17,166 bases of DNA from Clostridia bacterium (GTDB taxonomy: Bacteria > Bacillota_A > Clostridia > Oscillospirales > Acutalibacteraceae): contig JAFSAK010000118.1 in assembly GCA_017441045.1 (NCBI GenBank), positions 1 through 17,166 on the forward strand, given 5' to 3'. The position numbers and the translations under genes were made by a program. Of this stretch, positions 8,201 through 15,682 are shown one piece after another; the stretch's first letter is position 1; each line of letters begins with the position of its first letter. The notes below the pieces were generated by a model. It ran no database searches. It had not been told where the DNA came from and was given only the letters and a program-made list of their open reading frames with translations.

Positions 8201-8783
8201 TAAGCCCCGTTACAAATTTTTCGGGGAAAGGAAGTTGTTGTGAATAGAGATATATCCTCTCGATTTCATTGGCCAATTCTTTTTCATCATATTCGCAACC
8301 CGTAAGTTCCAGAAGGCGCTTGAATTCGGGAGTGTTTTCCTTCATTCTCTCCCCTACCACACGGCTCATAACCGCTTTATTTATTGATGTGAGGGCAGAA
8401 TCATCCTGTACGGCAAAATCGGGTTGGACGCCGCACTTTTCGAAATTATTTCTTACAAGATTTATGCAAAATGAATCTATGGTACAGATATCGGCGATTG
8501 AAATCAAATGTTTTTGGCGCAGAAGCCCTTCATCATCGGGGTTTTCTCGGCACACCTCATAAAGCCGCTTTTCGATTTTTCGTTTCATTTCTGCGGCGGC
8601 GGCATTGGTAAAGGTAACGATAAGCATTTTGTCTATGCTTACGGGGTTTTCCTTGCTCGTAATTTTTCTGATAACTCTTTCAACTAAAACCGCAGTTTTA
8701 CCCGAGCCCGCGGCGGCAGAAACCAGGACAGTGCCCTGCGCCTTGATGGCCTTTTCTTGCATAGATGTAAAATTAAATGCCAT
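5289..8783 (-). CDS. addA: AddA subunit of the AddAB ATP-dependent helicase/nuclease
   Basis: This encodes 1164 residues, slightly shorter than the Bacillus subtilis protein. With AddB it unwinds and trims double-strand-break ends to make 3' overhangs for RecA. UvrD-type (SF1A) helicase motifs are visible in order: Q-like FTSMQEKAI (5-13), Walker A SAAAGSGKT (22-30), TIDSF (101-105), Walker B VDEFQD (391-396), GDAKQSIYGFRG (419-430), DNFRSRKGI (461-469), MTMHASKGLQFP (758-769) and LLYVALTRA (833-841). The C-terminal RecB-type nuclease domain has GTATH (His1007), VQGAVD (Asp1100), LDFKTD (Asp1113, Lys1115) and the YSEQL helix (1129-1133), so both activities look intact. The start overlaps the end of addB by 11 bases, implying translational coupling. 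One oddity is LTFHNTEQLAL (352-362), where relatives usually have a DFxDLE-like motif. Confidence 0.97.
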   Translation of the reverse strand: MAFNFTSMQEKAIKAQGTVLVSAAAGSGKTAVLVERVIRKITSKENPVSIDKMLIVTFTNAAAAEMKRKIEKRLYEVCRENPDDEGLLRQKHLISIADICTIDSFCINLVRNNFEKCGVQPDFAVQDDSALTSINKAVMSRVVGERMKENTPEFKRLLELTGCEYDEKELANEIERIYLYSQQLPFPEKFVTGLIKPYIIAFDNEHPWQKDAFSKSLEILSKARKTLAKMAEVAVFVGEKHKAYCETLSLLLDELLRTLSKGDWNKMRREISGAQIPRQPNVPSDIPEGKVFKYCKEKIVNAVGKVQKLFYAEAEIIEEEMAQNRPAVELFAAMVNDYSKWLFEEYKNENVLTFHNTEQLALSFLCKSTPSGYELNPDAKEYLSRYDEVLVDEFQDVNDLQDTLFHILSGESKRLFIVGDAKQSIYGFRGSNPENFQRKKSAYKLSEEGEEGNPQKIILSDNFRSRKGICQYVNFVFTKLLNGEIGSIIYNEEETLNASGTFPESDAKEVEFILADKTDDESELGRLEFEGKCIAEKIFEIMAEGPVITDLGALRNAKYSDFVILLDSVKNKANIISEMLKEKGIPVSYGAEVFFETVEVSTILALLKIIDNPRNDIELLTVMMCPVFNFTAEELAGMRADFKKGEFYSAVNNAAKNGNLKVMNFLEKIAEMRREAAILPVDKLLVKLYLMTDYTNFVSAMPGGEMRRANLITLKKLASGYCAGYSGGIGGFLNYLKNLPEKAIKSAVGGGENCVRIMTMHASKGLQFPVCIISNLAGEINRIDSSAKILYNDNLGMGFKYYDYDFDADCEDLGHMLVSMNEIEKTAEEKMRLLYVALTRAIDRLVLVSTPANPVSALSTAASNINNMGEIDSEWLKNSKHMNEWLLATALMHPDALPLRQMCEVKVRAQTDASRASFIVMNAQNLSDSRIIASEESVSDMDEQIADKIKENVAYKYPLDALSSVRSKISVSDLANRAESDKFAFTARPSFMFKEGISAAGRGTATHSVMQFIEMREKPDVDAEIERLREWQFITEEAAEAVDKDAVKRFFESGIYSRIKASCELRREMRFLSEIPARRIDESLDGDIADTPVIVQGAVDLCFEEDDGIVVLDFKTDNADNLETLKETYSEQLNIYATAVEKIMGKPVKEKIIYSFNLSDYISF

Positions 8784-11700
8784 CTTCCGCTACCTGCCTT
8801 TCTATTTCGCTTATAACCTCAACGCTTTTCATCTTGGGAACCTTTTTATGCTCATCGTTTCTCTTACGGCAAATTGCGGCAAAATCGCAATATTTACAAG
8901 CGTCCCCATCAACCCCGTCAATAGGGTCGGCGTTAATATCGCCGCTGAGCATCAAATTGCCCGAACTTTTTAGTTTGCGGGTTATAAAGGCGAAAATCTT
9001 CTCAAAATCGCCCTTTGATATAAAGTTGCTTGTATTTCGAGCGGAAAGAATAGGAATAAACTCGCCGCTATTATCCTTGTCCATAGCGTTGACAAGTTGC
9101 GGGTCGTTTTCCATAAGTCCGTTCATTCGGCGCTTGGATTTATCGTTTTTATTTCGTTTTGCAGGCATATAGAATATACCTGCCGGGTCGCCACCCCATT
9201 CTTTACTTGCCGACACGGCATAGAGATATAAAAGCATCTGCATATTCTGGCCGAATAGAATATCGGGGAACTTAAACTCCTTAGAGCCGGTTTTATAATC
9301 TACTATTCTTATATAACCGTTCCATTTATCCACGCGGTCAACAACTCCGCCAAGGCGCAGCTTCGCATCGTCATCAAGGGGTATTTCTATTTCGGGGAGT
9401 TCCCCGTCTTTACCAATGCGAAGTTCACAGTGAACGGGCTCAAAATCAGATTGCGCAAACTCAAGCGCCAATCTTTCAGCCACGAATTTTGCCGAACGGG
9501 AAATGGTTTCCACCAAATATTTAAGGCGCTCATCCTCCATAGAACGATAACCCGAAATACCGTCAAGATACTCGGCCACATACCTATCCACAAGTTCTGA
9601 TATTTCTTCTTTTGAAAGGTTTGCAACCCCTTTGCCGAACTCGCCTATAAGCCGCTCCATAACATAGTGAACAAGGGTGCCTCTCTGGAGCACACTAAAC
9701 TCTACGGGCTCTAATTTTTTTGCATTGAGTCCGTATTTACAGAAATACATAAAACGGCAAGAATTAAACACTTCAAATCGCGTTGGTGAAACATACATTT
9801 CTTTACCGTAAAGCCGCTTTGCCGTATCCCCGCTTATGAAGTTTTCGGGAGGCTTTTTCATAGCAAACACACTGTCTGCCCTATTTTTATACTCATCCCC
9901 TAAGGCATATTTGAGGGTTTGGGCTTCCCCCTCATCTTTAGAAACCCTTTTGCACATTTCGGCAAAAGCGGATTCTTTGGTTTCGGGTAGATTCTTTTCG
10001 TTTAAATTTGAAGGTACATAAATCTTATTAACCTTCAAATTTTCTTCTATTTCGGAAAGAAAGGCCGAGGGCTCTGCCGCCGTACCATCTGATAAACCTT
10101 GGGTATAGCTTATAAAAAGTTTTTCCGAAGCCATACAAACGCTTGAATATACGAGATATTCTTCATCAATGGCTCCATCAACCGTTTTATCGGGAATTTC
10201 AATATTGTTTAATTTAAGAATTTCCCGCTCTTTATTACTAAAAATACCTATGGATGAAATATTTCTTGGGAAAACTCCTTGATTTGCCCCCATTACAAAC
10301 ACATATTTCGGTCTATAAGGTCTTATTCTGTCTGCCGCGCCGAAGGTCACTTCATCAAGGGTTTGAGGTGATACGCCAACGGTGGTAAGAGCGGTGGCAT
10401 TTTTAAGGGCATCTTCAAATTCTTTTACCGATATTTCGGTTTCACCGAAGCACAGAACAATGCTCTCTAAAATTGCCATAAATACATCCCAGGATTGCCT
10501 TAAAGCATCGGCGTAGGCCTTATTGTTTTCGCTATTATATTTTTCGCATAATGCCTTAATACTTTTATCGCCGCCAACAGATAAGATAAGGTTAACCAGC
10601 GCCTCTGCCATTTTTTGAGGATTATCACGAAATGACTTTTTAAAGATAAGAATCGGCGCTATCATTTTTTCGCGAATAGCGTTTATTTCGGCGAGTTTTT
10701 CTTCTATTCCTTTTAGATATTTTTCATCCTGACTTTCTCTAAAACCATCGGGATTCATATCCCATTTTCTCGCCCAATCATCCCCATCTATGCCCCAGAT
10801 GTAAGCATAGTTTTCCACATTAGAGAGTTCTTCGAGGGAAATATATTGAGTGCCCGATTTATAGAAACGAAGTATCTTTTCGGTGCGCAAACTTCCCGCC
10901 AGAGAAATAGCGTTAAGCGCCATAACCGAAATCGGTAAATCGGCTATGGAAATTCTGCGGTCGATAAAACAGTTAACCCCGTTTCTCTTGCAAGCCGCAT
11001 CAAGCTCTTCTTCGTAATCCTCCGTATTTCTTACAATAACTGCGAAATCATCAAATTTAGCCCCATCTTCTCGCACTATTTTTCTTATGGTGCGGGCAAC
11101 AAATTCCGCCTCCTCGCCCATATCGGAAGCGCTGCAAATCGTAACTTCCTTGCCTTCGCCGCCATAAATATCGGAATAGCCGGCCATAAGCCGTTCGAGA
11201 TTTTTAAGGGACTCATTTTTGCCGAAAGATTCTTTTAAAACTATATCTTCAAGAACTTCAATATTATGGCTTCTGGCCGCCTTGATAAGTTGTTCTTTGG
11301 TTTTTATAATACCTGCAAAAACGCCGTTTTTATGGGCCGATTCCGTATCAACCGTAAGGGCCACGGTAACCGAAGATGCGGTAGAGATTATCACCTTTAT
11401 TATCTTAAGTTGCTGCCCCGTAAATCCCTTAAAGGAATCGATAAACACATCTTTGCCTTGGAAGAAATTATGAATTTTCAGTTGCTCATAAAATTTAGCG
11501 AGATTATCATTGGAATCAATGAACTTTTCGCCTACTAAAAGGTCGTAATTTTTATAAATCGTAGCGGTATCCGAAAGTTTTAACGAAAGGTAATCATCCT
11601 CAATTTTATCCGCCGCAGATAAAAGGTCTTCATAGGAAACGGCGTGAAGTTTAAATTCGGATATGGCATTAAGCATATTCTCCATAAAGCCCGCCGAGTT

Positions 11701-12030
11701 CACATAACCCTTCCAAAGTTTCAGGTCATCCTTGCAGTTTTTCATAGCGCGAGAAAGCATTATGGTTTTATCTGCATCGGAAAGAACTCTGCCCGCTCCA
11801 CCGCCGTAAATTCTGCTTGCTTCATCGCAAAGGCGGGAAAAACTCATCACCTTAACTTTATCGGCGGATTTTTCGCCAAAACTTTTAAGAATCGCCCTTT
11901 CGCTTTCGAAGGAAAATTGTTCGGGTACTATAAGCAGAGGGGTGCCGCCTTTTTGGATGCACTCCCCTATTTTTCGTGTAATGGTATAACTTTTTCCGCA
12001 ACCTGCTCTGCCTAAAATAAACTGAAGCAT
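8773..12030 (-). CDS. addB: AddB subunit of the AddAB helicase/nuclease, iron-sulfur type
   Basis: This encodes 1085 residues, near the usual length of about 1160. The N-terminus has a nucleotide-binding loop GRAGCGKS (7-14) and VPEQFSFESE (35-44), typical of AddB. VFIDSFKGFTGQQ (195-207) matches the family's inactive-helicase core. The C-terminal nuclease domain carries RGTLVHYVME (His788), GVVDRVD (Asp898), IVDYKTG (Asp911, Lys913) and GQNMQMLLYLYA. Four cysteines, Cys758 (FNSCRFMYF), Cys1045, Cys1048 and Cys1054 (ACKYCDFAAIC), have the spacing known to hold the 4Fe-4S cluster in Bacillus AddB. It is first in the addB-addA-araC operon, with ribosome binding site GGAGGTCAG before the ATG. 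In the known complex AddB binds the recombination-hotspot sequence; that role is inferred from the family. Confidence 0.97.
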   Translation of the reverse strand: MLQFILGRAGCGKSYTITRKIGECIQKGGTPLLIVPEQFSFESERAILKSFGEKSADKVKVMSFSRLCDEASRIYGGGAGRVLSDADKTIMLSRAMKNCKDDLKLWKGYVNSAGFMENMLNAISEFKLHAVSYEDLLSAADKIEDDYLSLKLSDTATIYKNYDLLVGEKFIDSNDNLAKFYEQLKIHNFFQGKDVFIDSFKGFTGQQLKIIKVIISTASSVTVALTVDTESAHKNGVFAGIIKTKEQLIKAARSHNIEVLEDIVLKESFGKNESLKNLERLMAGYSDIYGGEGKEVTICSASDMGEEAEFVARTIRKIVREDGAKFDDFAVIVRNTEDYEEELDAACKRNGVNCFIDRRISIADLPISVMALNAISLAGSLRTEKILRFYKSGTQYISLEELSNVENYAYIWGIDGDDWARKWDMNPDGFRESQDEKYLKGIEEKLAEINAIREKMIAPILIFKKSFRDNPQKMAEALVNLILSVGGDKSIKALCEKYNSENNKAYADALRQSWDVFMAILESIVLCFGETEISVKEFEDALKNATALTTVGVSPQTLDEVTFGAADRIRPYRPKYVFVMGANQGVFPRNISSIGIFSNKEREILKLNNIEIPDKTVDGAIDEEYLVYSSVCMASEKLFISYTQGLSDGTAAEPSAFLSEIEENLKVNKIYVPSNLNEKNLPETKESAFAEMCKRVSKDEGEAQTLKYALGDEYKNRADSVFAMKKPPENFISGDTAKRLYGKEMYVSPTRFEVFNSCRFMYFCKYGLNAKKLEPVEFSVLQRGTLVHYVMERLIGEFGKGVANLSKEEISELVDRYVAEYLDGISGYRSMEDERLKYLVETISRSAKFVAERLALEFAQSDFEPVHCELRIGKDGELPEIEIPLDDDAKLRLGGVVDRVDKWNGYIRIVDYKTGSKEFKFPDILFGQNMQMLLYLYAVSASKEWGGDPAGIFYMPAKRNKNDKSKRRMNGLMENDPQLVNAMDKDNSGEFIPILSARNTSNFISKGDFEKIFAFITRKLKSSGNLMLSGDINADPIDGVDGDACKYCDFAAICRKRNDEHKKVPKMKSVEVISEIERQVAEDGI

Positions 12031-12053
12031 TTCTGACCTCCAAGGTTATATTA

Positions 12054-12059
12054 ATTATA
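12054..12059 (-). promoter_or_regulatory. Candidate -10 box of the addBA-araC operon
   Basis: A perfect TATAAT on the minus strand lies 24 bases before the addB ATG, just beyond the preceding operon's terminator. At a 17-bp spacer the -35 position falls in the T tract (TTTTTT), and the better TTGTCG is only 13 bp away, so the -35 is not convincing. The leader would be very short. Confidence 0.35.
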
Positions 12060-12076
12060 TATTAACATAACTCGAC

Positions 12077-12110
12077 AAAAAAATAAAGCACTGTTTATAA
12101 ACAGTGCTTT
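12077..12110 (-). terminator. Intrinsic terminator of the isomerase-rfbA-glycosyltransferase operon
   Basis: A perfect 26-bp palindrome (12085-12110, 13-base arms beginning AAAGCACTG) starts 7 bp after the last glycosyltransferase's stop. On the minus strand it is followed by ATTTTTTTG. In RNA the central bases would form the loop. The T tract lies only on the minus-strand side, so it ends minus-strand transcription. Confidence 0.88.
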
Positions 12111-12116
12111 AAAACA

Positions 12117-13064
12117 TCATTTTCGATACGCATAGACAAAATCGCCAAGCCAAACCCTTACTCCGTTTCCCTTATAATAGCGGTTATATTCGCCCATTTT
12201 AAAGAAAAGCGAAAGATAGGTGAAAAGATTTTTTGTTTTGAGAAACTTTAATCTTTTTTCCTCGAATTTTATGAATTTTTTAATTCTTTTATTTAAAATT
12301 TCATCCTTTGATACGGTGGTTAAATAATTATGTCCCTTAACGGATTCTTCAATTCCGAGAATTCTTTTTTCCAAATTTCTCACGCTTTTTTTCCTTTTCG
12401 AAGACATAAGCGTAACATTATCACCGTGGAATCGGTAGGAAGTGAGAACTGTATTTAAAATCGCAGTTTTTCCTGTGATGGAACCGAGTGAGCAAATAAG
12501 CCAATCGTGAGATAAAAGTGACTTTAAATCAATGGGTTTAATTAAGGGCTTTAAGGATTTTCTAAAACAGATACTGAAGCCCCTGATATAAGAGCAACCT
12601 ATCTGACTTTCGGCCGTTATATATTCTATGGAATTATCGTAAACGTTACCAAGGTATGTAACGCCTGAACTCTCAATGATATTTGACTTTTCATCAATAA
12701 CATAATACCTTGAAGAAAGCACCGAAATATGCGGATTTTCGTTTAAGCAAGCCATCATTTTTTCGGTTTTTTCAGGAAGCCATTCATCATCCTGATCGGC
12801 AAGAAAAATCACATCGCCCTCACACTTTTCTATGGCGCCGTAAAAATTAAGACAGTAACCTAAATTGGATTGATTTTTATAAAGATGCCAATTTTTAAGA
12901 CCGTTTTCTTTTATGAAATTTTCGCATATTTCATAGGTTTTATCAGTAGAACAATCGTCACAGATAACCACTTCATCCACCGATAAATTTTGCATCAGAA
13001 TGCTATTAAGTTGTTTTTCGATGAATTTTTCGCCGTTATATGTGGCCACTGCTACAGAAATCAT
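12117..13064 (-). CDS. Family-2 glycosyltransferase, rhamnosyltransferase-like
   Basis: This encodes 315 residues with a GT-A fold. It starts with MISVAVATYNGEKFI; CDDCSTD (35-41) is the nucleotide-binding loop, and ADQDDEW (89-95) holds the DxD-like metal site and is typical of rhamnosyltransferase-like GT2 enzymes. HDW (186-188) is the probable catalytic-region motif. The C-terminal third is very Lys/Phe-rich and may associate with the membrane, but no clear membrane-spanning segment is seen. The ATG overlaps the previous gene's stop (TAATG) with GGTGAG just upstream, so translation is coupled. It should transfer a sugar from a nucleotide donor to a growing surface glycan. With rfbA two genes upstream, a dTDP-sugar donor is plausible but unproven. 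Confidence 0.9.
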   Translation of the reverse strand: MISVAVATYNGEKFIEKQLNSILMQNLSVDEVVICDDCSTDKTYEICENFIKENGLKNWHLYKNQSNLGYCLNFYGAIEKCEGDVIFLADQDDEWLPEKTEKMMACLNENPHISVLSSRYYVIDEKSNIIESSGVTYLGNVYDNSIEYITAESQIGCSYIRGFSICFRKSLKPLIKPIDLKSLLSHDWLICSLGSITGKTAILNTVLTSYRFHGDNVTLMSSKRKKSVRNLEKRILGIEESVKGHNYLTTVSKDEILNKRIKKFIKFEEKRLKFLKTKNLFTYLSLFFKMGEYNRYYKGNGVRVWLGDFVYAYRK

Positions 13065-14053
13065 TATCTCACCTTTAAAAACAGTTTTCGAAGTTTATAC
13101 TTAAGGATAAAGCAAAGTTTACAAAACCTATAAATTTTTGCTTTTTTACCGCTTTTGGCAACACTTATTATAATTTGGTTCAGTCGGCCTTCAAAACGGG
13201 CATTATCCGCCGCATTTTTAAAGTCCTTTTCCCCGATTTCTTTTCCGATAAGCGATTTAATTTTCCCTTTTTCGCAGGATAAAAACATATCAATAAAAGA
13301 AGAAAAAACGGATTTTATATAATAAAAATCGCAATAGGCATCTATGCCGTTTGTTACGGTTTTCAACTGCTTTGCCCGCTTTTTAAGAATCGCAAGTTTT
13401 TCGGGATTATATTTTTTAGTTATACTGCCGAGATTCTGAACATAATGATAAAAGCACTCACTGTAAACCGCAATTTTTGGCGAATATTTAAGTAGTTCCA
13501 GATGGAAAGCCGTATCCTCAAATATTTCGCCTTCGGGCATCGTAACACCCGTTTTTCTCAAAAATTCGGTTTTATATAGTTTATTCCAAGGGGCATCCAG
13601 AAGGTCTTTTGATTTAAGAGGAATAATTTTTTCGCCGTATTCCCCATCTATCATCATTTCTTCGCAAAAAACCTTTTGCACAGCGCTGCCGAGTTCCGTA
13701 AAACAACCGCAAACAACCATATCGGCATCGGTAAAAACGGCCTTATCATACATAAACCCAAAGGCGCCTTCATCCATATAATCATCGCAATCGGCAAAGG
13801 CAATATAATCGCCCTTTGCTTCATCTATACCTAAGTTGCGCACTGAAGAAGGGCCGCCGTTTTCCTTTTTGATATAGCGCACCCTATTATCTTCACTCTC
13901 GTAAAGTTTACATATTTCGCCGCTTTTATCGGTTGAACCGTCATCTATAAGCACAAGCTCAAAGTCACTAAAACTTTGAGCAAGTATAGAATCTAACGCG
14001 CGTCGCAAAGTTTTCTCCCCATTAAAAACGGGAACTATAACGCTGATTTTCAT
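13064..14053 (-). CDS. Family-2 glycosyltransferase
   Basis: This encodes 329 residues. The N-terminal GT-A domain is clear: MKISVIVPVFNGEKTL, IDDGSTD (36-42), GGPSSVRNLGIDEAKGDYI, and the metal-binding ADCDDY (87-92). Downstream, WNKLYKTEFL (156-165) and FEDTAFH (178-184) are typical of GT2 enzymes that build surface polysaccharides. The C-terminus is basic (KAKIYRFCKLCFILKYKLRK) and may contact the membrane. The start lies one base after the rfbA stop, and its ribosome binding site (AAGGA) is inside the end of rfbA, so the two are translationally coupled. The donor and acceptor sugars cannot be read from the sequence. Confidence 0.92.
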   Translation of the reverse strand: MKISVIVPVFNGEKTLRRALDSILAQSFSDFELVLIDDGSTDKSGEICKLYESEDNRVRYIKKENGGPSSVRNLGIDEAKGDYIAFADCDDYMDEGAFGFMYDKAVFTDADMVVCGCFTELGSAVQKVFCEEMMIDGEYGEKIIPLKSKDLLDAPWNKLYKTEFLRKTGVTMPEGEIFEDTAFHLELLKYSPKIAVYSECFYHYVQNLGSITKKYNPEKLAILKKRAKQLKTVTNGIDAYCDFYYIKSVFSSFIDMFLSCEKGKIKSLIGKEIGEKDFKNAADNARFEGRLNQIIISVAKSGKKAKIYRFCKLCFILKYKLRKLFLKVR

Positions 14054-14054
14054 A

Positions 14055-14933
14055 TTAATAAAGTATCTTTCCTTCGGCTACCTTTTTAAGATGTTCGCCA
14101 TAGGGGGATTTTCCGTATTTTTCGGCAGATTCGAGAAGTTTTTCCTTGGTTATCCAACCGTTTTTATAGGCTATTTCCTCAATAGCGGAAATCTTGATTC
14201 CCTGACGGTTTTCAATAACCTTAACAAACTCCGTTGCCTCTGCTAAGGCATCCATTGTACCCGTATCGAGCCAAGCATATCCGCGGCCGAGTGTTACAAC
14301 ATTAAGGGTGCCTTCCTCTAAATACATACGGTTAAGGTCGGTTATTTCAAGTTCGCCGCGAGCAGAAGGTTTAACCTTTTTAGCAAGTTCTACAACTCGG
14401 TTATCGTAGAAATAAAGACCTGTTACGCAGTAGTTTGATTTGGGGTTTTCGGGCTTTTCTTCAATAGAAATTGCCTTGCCGTTCTCATCAAACTCAACAA
14501 TTCCAAAGCGCTCGGGGTCGTCAACATAATAGCCGAAAACAGTGGCGCCGTTTTCCTTTTCTGCGGCTTCGCGAAGGTGCTTTTTAAGACCGCTGCCGTA
14601 GAAAATATTATCACCAAGCACCATAGCGCAACTATCCCCTGCTATAAACTCTTCACCGATTATGAAGGCCTGAGCAAGTCCATCGGGAGAGGGTTGAACA
14701 GCATAGGAAAGATTGATTCCGTAATTGGAGCCATCGCCCAAAAGACGCTCAAAATTTGGAAGGTCGGTGGGTGTGGAAATGATAAGAATATCCTTAATTC
14801 CCGCAAGCATAAGGGTGGAAAGAGGATAATATATCATCGGTTTATCATAAATGGGTAAAAGTTGCTTAGAAGTTACCATAGTCAGAGGATAAAGGCGGGT
14901 GCCGCTTCCTCCTGCTAAAATTATACCTTTCAT
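14055..14933 (-). CDS. rfbA: Glucose-1-phosphate thymidylyltransferase
   Basis: This encodes 292 residues, the normal full length for RfbA/RmlA. It makes dTDP-glucose and pyrophosphate from dTTP and glucose-1-phosphate in the cytoplasm, the first step towards dTDP-rhamnose and related deoxysugars. Visible motifs are [13 protein letters not shown] (6-18), the nucleotide-binding loop; [20 protein letters not shown] (22-41); [11 protein letters not shown] (80-90); LGDNIFYG (106-113), the metal and substrate region; and [11 protein letters not shown]. The ATG has AAGGAG upstream and starts 13 bp after the isomerase gene. The usual partners rfbB, rfbC and rfbD are absent from the window, so they must be elsewhere if dTDP-rhamnose is the product. 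Two glycosyltransferases follow immediately. Confidence 0.96.
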   Translation of the reverse strand: MKGIILAGGSGTRLYPLTMVTSKQLLPIYDKPMIYYPLSTLMLAGIKDILIISTPTDLPNFERLLGDGSNYGINLSYAVQPSPDGLAQAFIIGEEFIAGDSCAMVLGDNIFYGSGLKKHLREAAEKENGATVFGYYVDDPERFGIVEFDENGKAISIEEKPENPKSNYCVTGLYFYDNRVVELAKKVKPSARGELEITDLNRMYLEEGTLNVVTLGRGYAWLDTGTMDALAEATEFVKVIENRQGIKISAIEEIAYKNGWITKEKLLESAEKYGKSPYGEHLKKVAEGKILY

Positions 14934-14946
14934 CTTTAAAACTCCT

Positions 14947-15546
14947 TTATACCAATTTTACTTCAATAGAGTTAATTATGACATCGGTTTCGGGCTTATC
15001 GGCGCCAACCGTTTTAACATTGGCAATTTTCTCAACCACATCCATACCTTCGCACACTTGACCGAAAACAGTATGCTTAAAATCAAGCCAAGGGGTGCCG
15101 CCCATTGTTTTATACGCTTCTGTAATTTCTGCGGGGAATCCTCTATCGGCGAGAGCTTCCATCTGAGAAATCATATTCATAGGAACGCTATCGGCTTCAA
15201 CGATAAAGAATTGACTTCCGTTAGTGCAAGGTCCCGCATTGGCCATAGAAAGAGCGCCGCGAAGGTTATGAAGTTCGGGATCAAATTCATCTTCGAAACT
15301 TCTTCCCCAAATAGATTCGCCGCCCATACCTGTTCCCGTAGGGTCGCCGCCCTGAATCATAAAATCTTTTATAACACGGTGAAAAATAAGGCCGTTATAA
15401 TATCCGTTTTTAGCGTGAGTTACAAAATTTTCTACGGTTTTAGGAGCATACTCAGGGAAAAGTTTGATGGTAATATCACCCATAGAAGTATGCATAACCG
15501 CAACGGTATCGCCGCTTTTAATTGGTTCCAACTGTTTACAAGACAT
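14947..15546 (-). CDS. Cyclophilin-type peptidyl-prolyl cis-trans isomerase
   Basis: This encodes 199 residues with no signal peptide, so it is probably cytoplasmic. It catalyses cis-trans isomerisation of Xaa-Pro bonds during protein folding. The cyclophilin signature is intact: [14 protein letters not shown] (Arg57, Phe62, Gln65), [14 protein letters not shown] (Gln112, Phe114), and [12 protein letters not shown] (Trp153, His158), matching the catalytic set of human cyclophilin A (Arg55, Phe60, Gln63, Gln111, Phe113, Trp121, His126). About 30 extra residues (about 119-150, including a [13 protein letters not shown] stretch) lie between the Phe and Trp sites, a loop I recall from other Firmicute cyclophilins. 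The ATG at 15546 has AGGAGG upstream. It heads the rfbA-glycosyltransferase operon, a partnership with no obvious functional reason. Confidence 0.95.
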   Translation of the reverse strand: MSCKQLEPIKSGDTVAVMHTSMGDITIKLFPEYAPKTVENFVTHAKNGYYNGLIFHRVIKDFMIQGGDPTGTGMGGESIWGRSFEDEFDPELHNLRGALSMANAGPCTNGSQFFIVEADSVPMNMISQMEALADRGFPAEITEAYKTMGGTPWLDFKHTVFGQVCEGMDVVEKIANVKTVGADKPETDVIINSIEVKLV

Positions 15547-15583
15547 AAATATACCTCCTGATACTTTGCATATTATCCACTAT

Positions 15584-15612
15584 ATTTTAACAGTATTTTA
15601 TCTTTTTATCAA
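15584..15612 (-). promoter_or_regulatory. Candidate sigma-A promoter of the isomerase-rfbA operon
   Basis: On the minus strand TTGATA (15612-15607) and TAAAAT (15589-15584) are 17 bp apart, about 37 bases upstream of the ATG at 15546. The -35 matches consensus at five of six positions, and so does the -10. Confidence 0.6.
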
Positions 15613-15620
15613 TAGTTTTG

Positions 15621-15650
15621 TTGATAATGTATTCCTTTTTATGCTATAAT
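15621..15650 (+). promoter_or_regulatory. Candidate sigma-A promoter of uvrC
   Basis: TTGATA (15621-15626) is 18 bp from a perfect TATAAT (15645-15650), which is preceded by TGC, an extended -10. The predicted start of transcription near 15657 leaves a leader of about 25 bases before the uvrC ATG. Confidence 0.7.
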
Positions 15651-15682
15651 ACTTGAAAACACAGATGAAAGTAGGTGAGTAT

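Noticed and set aside
8773..8790. AGCGG (a Bacillus Chi-like sequence) at the addB-addA junction
   Set aside because: A five-base motif is expected often by chance, and its orientation or density gives no special signal here.
15065..15190. About 30 extra residues in the cyclophilin as a novel domain
   Set aside because: I recall similar loop insertions in other Firmicute cyclophilins, and the catalytic residues on both sides are intact, so novelty is doubtful.
14899..15561. Plus-strand 220-residue frame
   Set aside because: It is antisense to the well-supported cyclophilin gene and the rfbA start, crossing their junction without any start signal.
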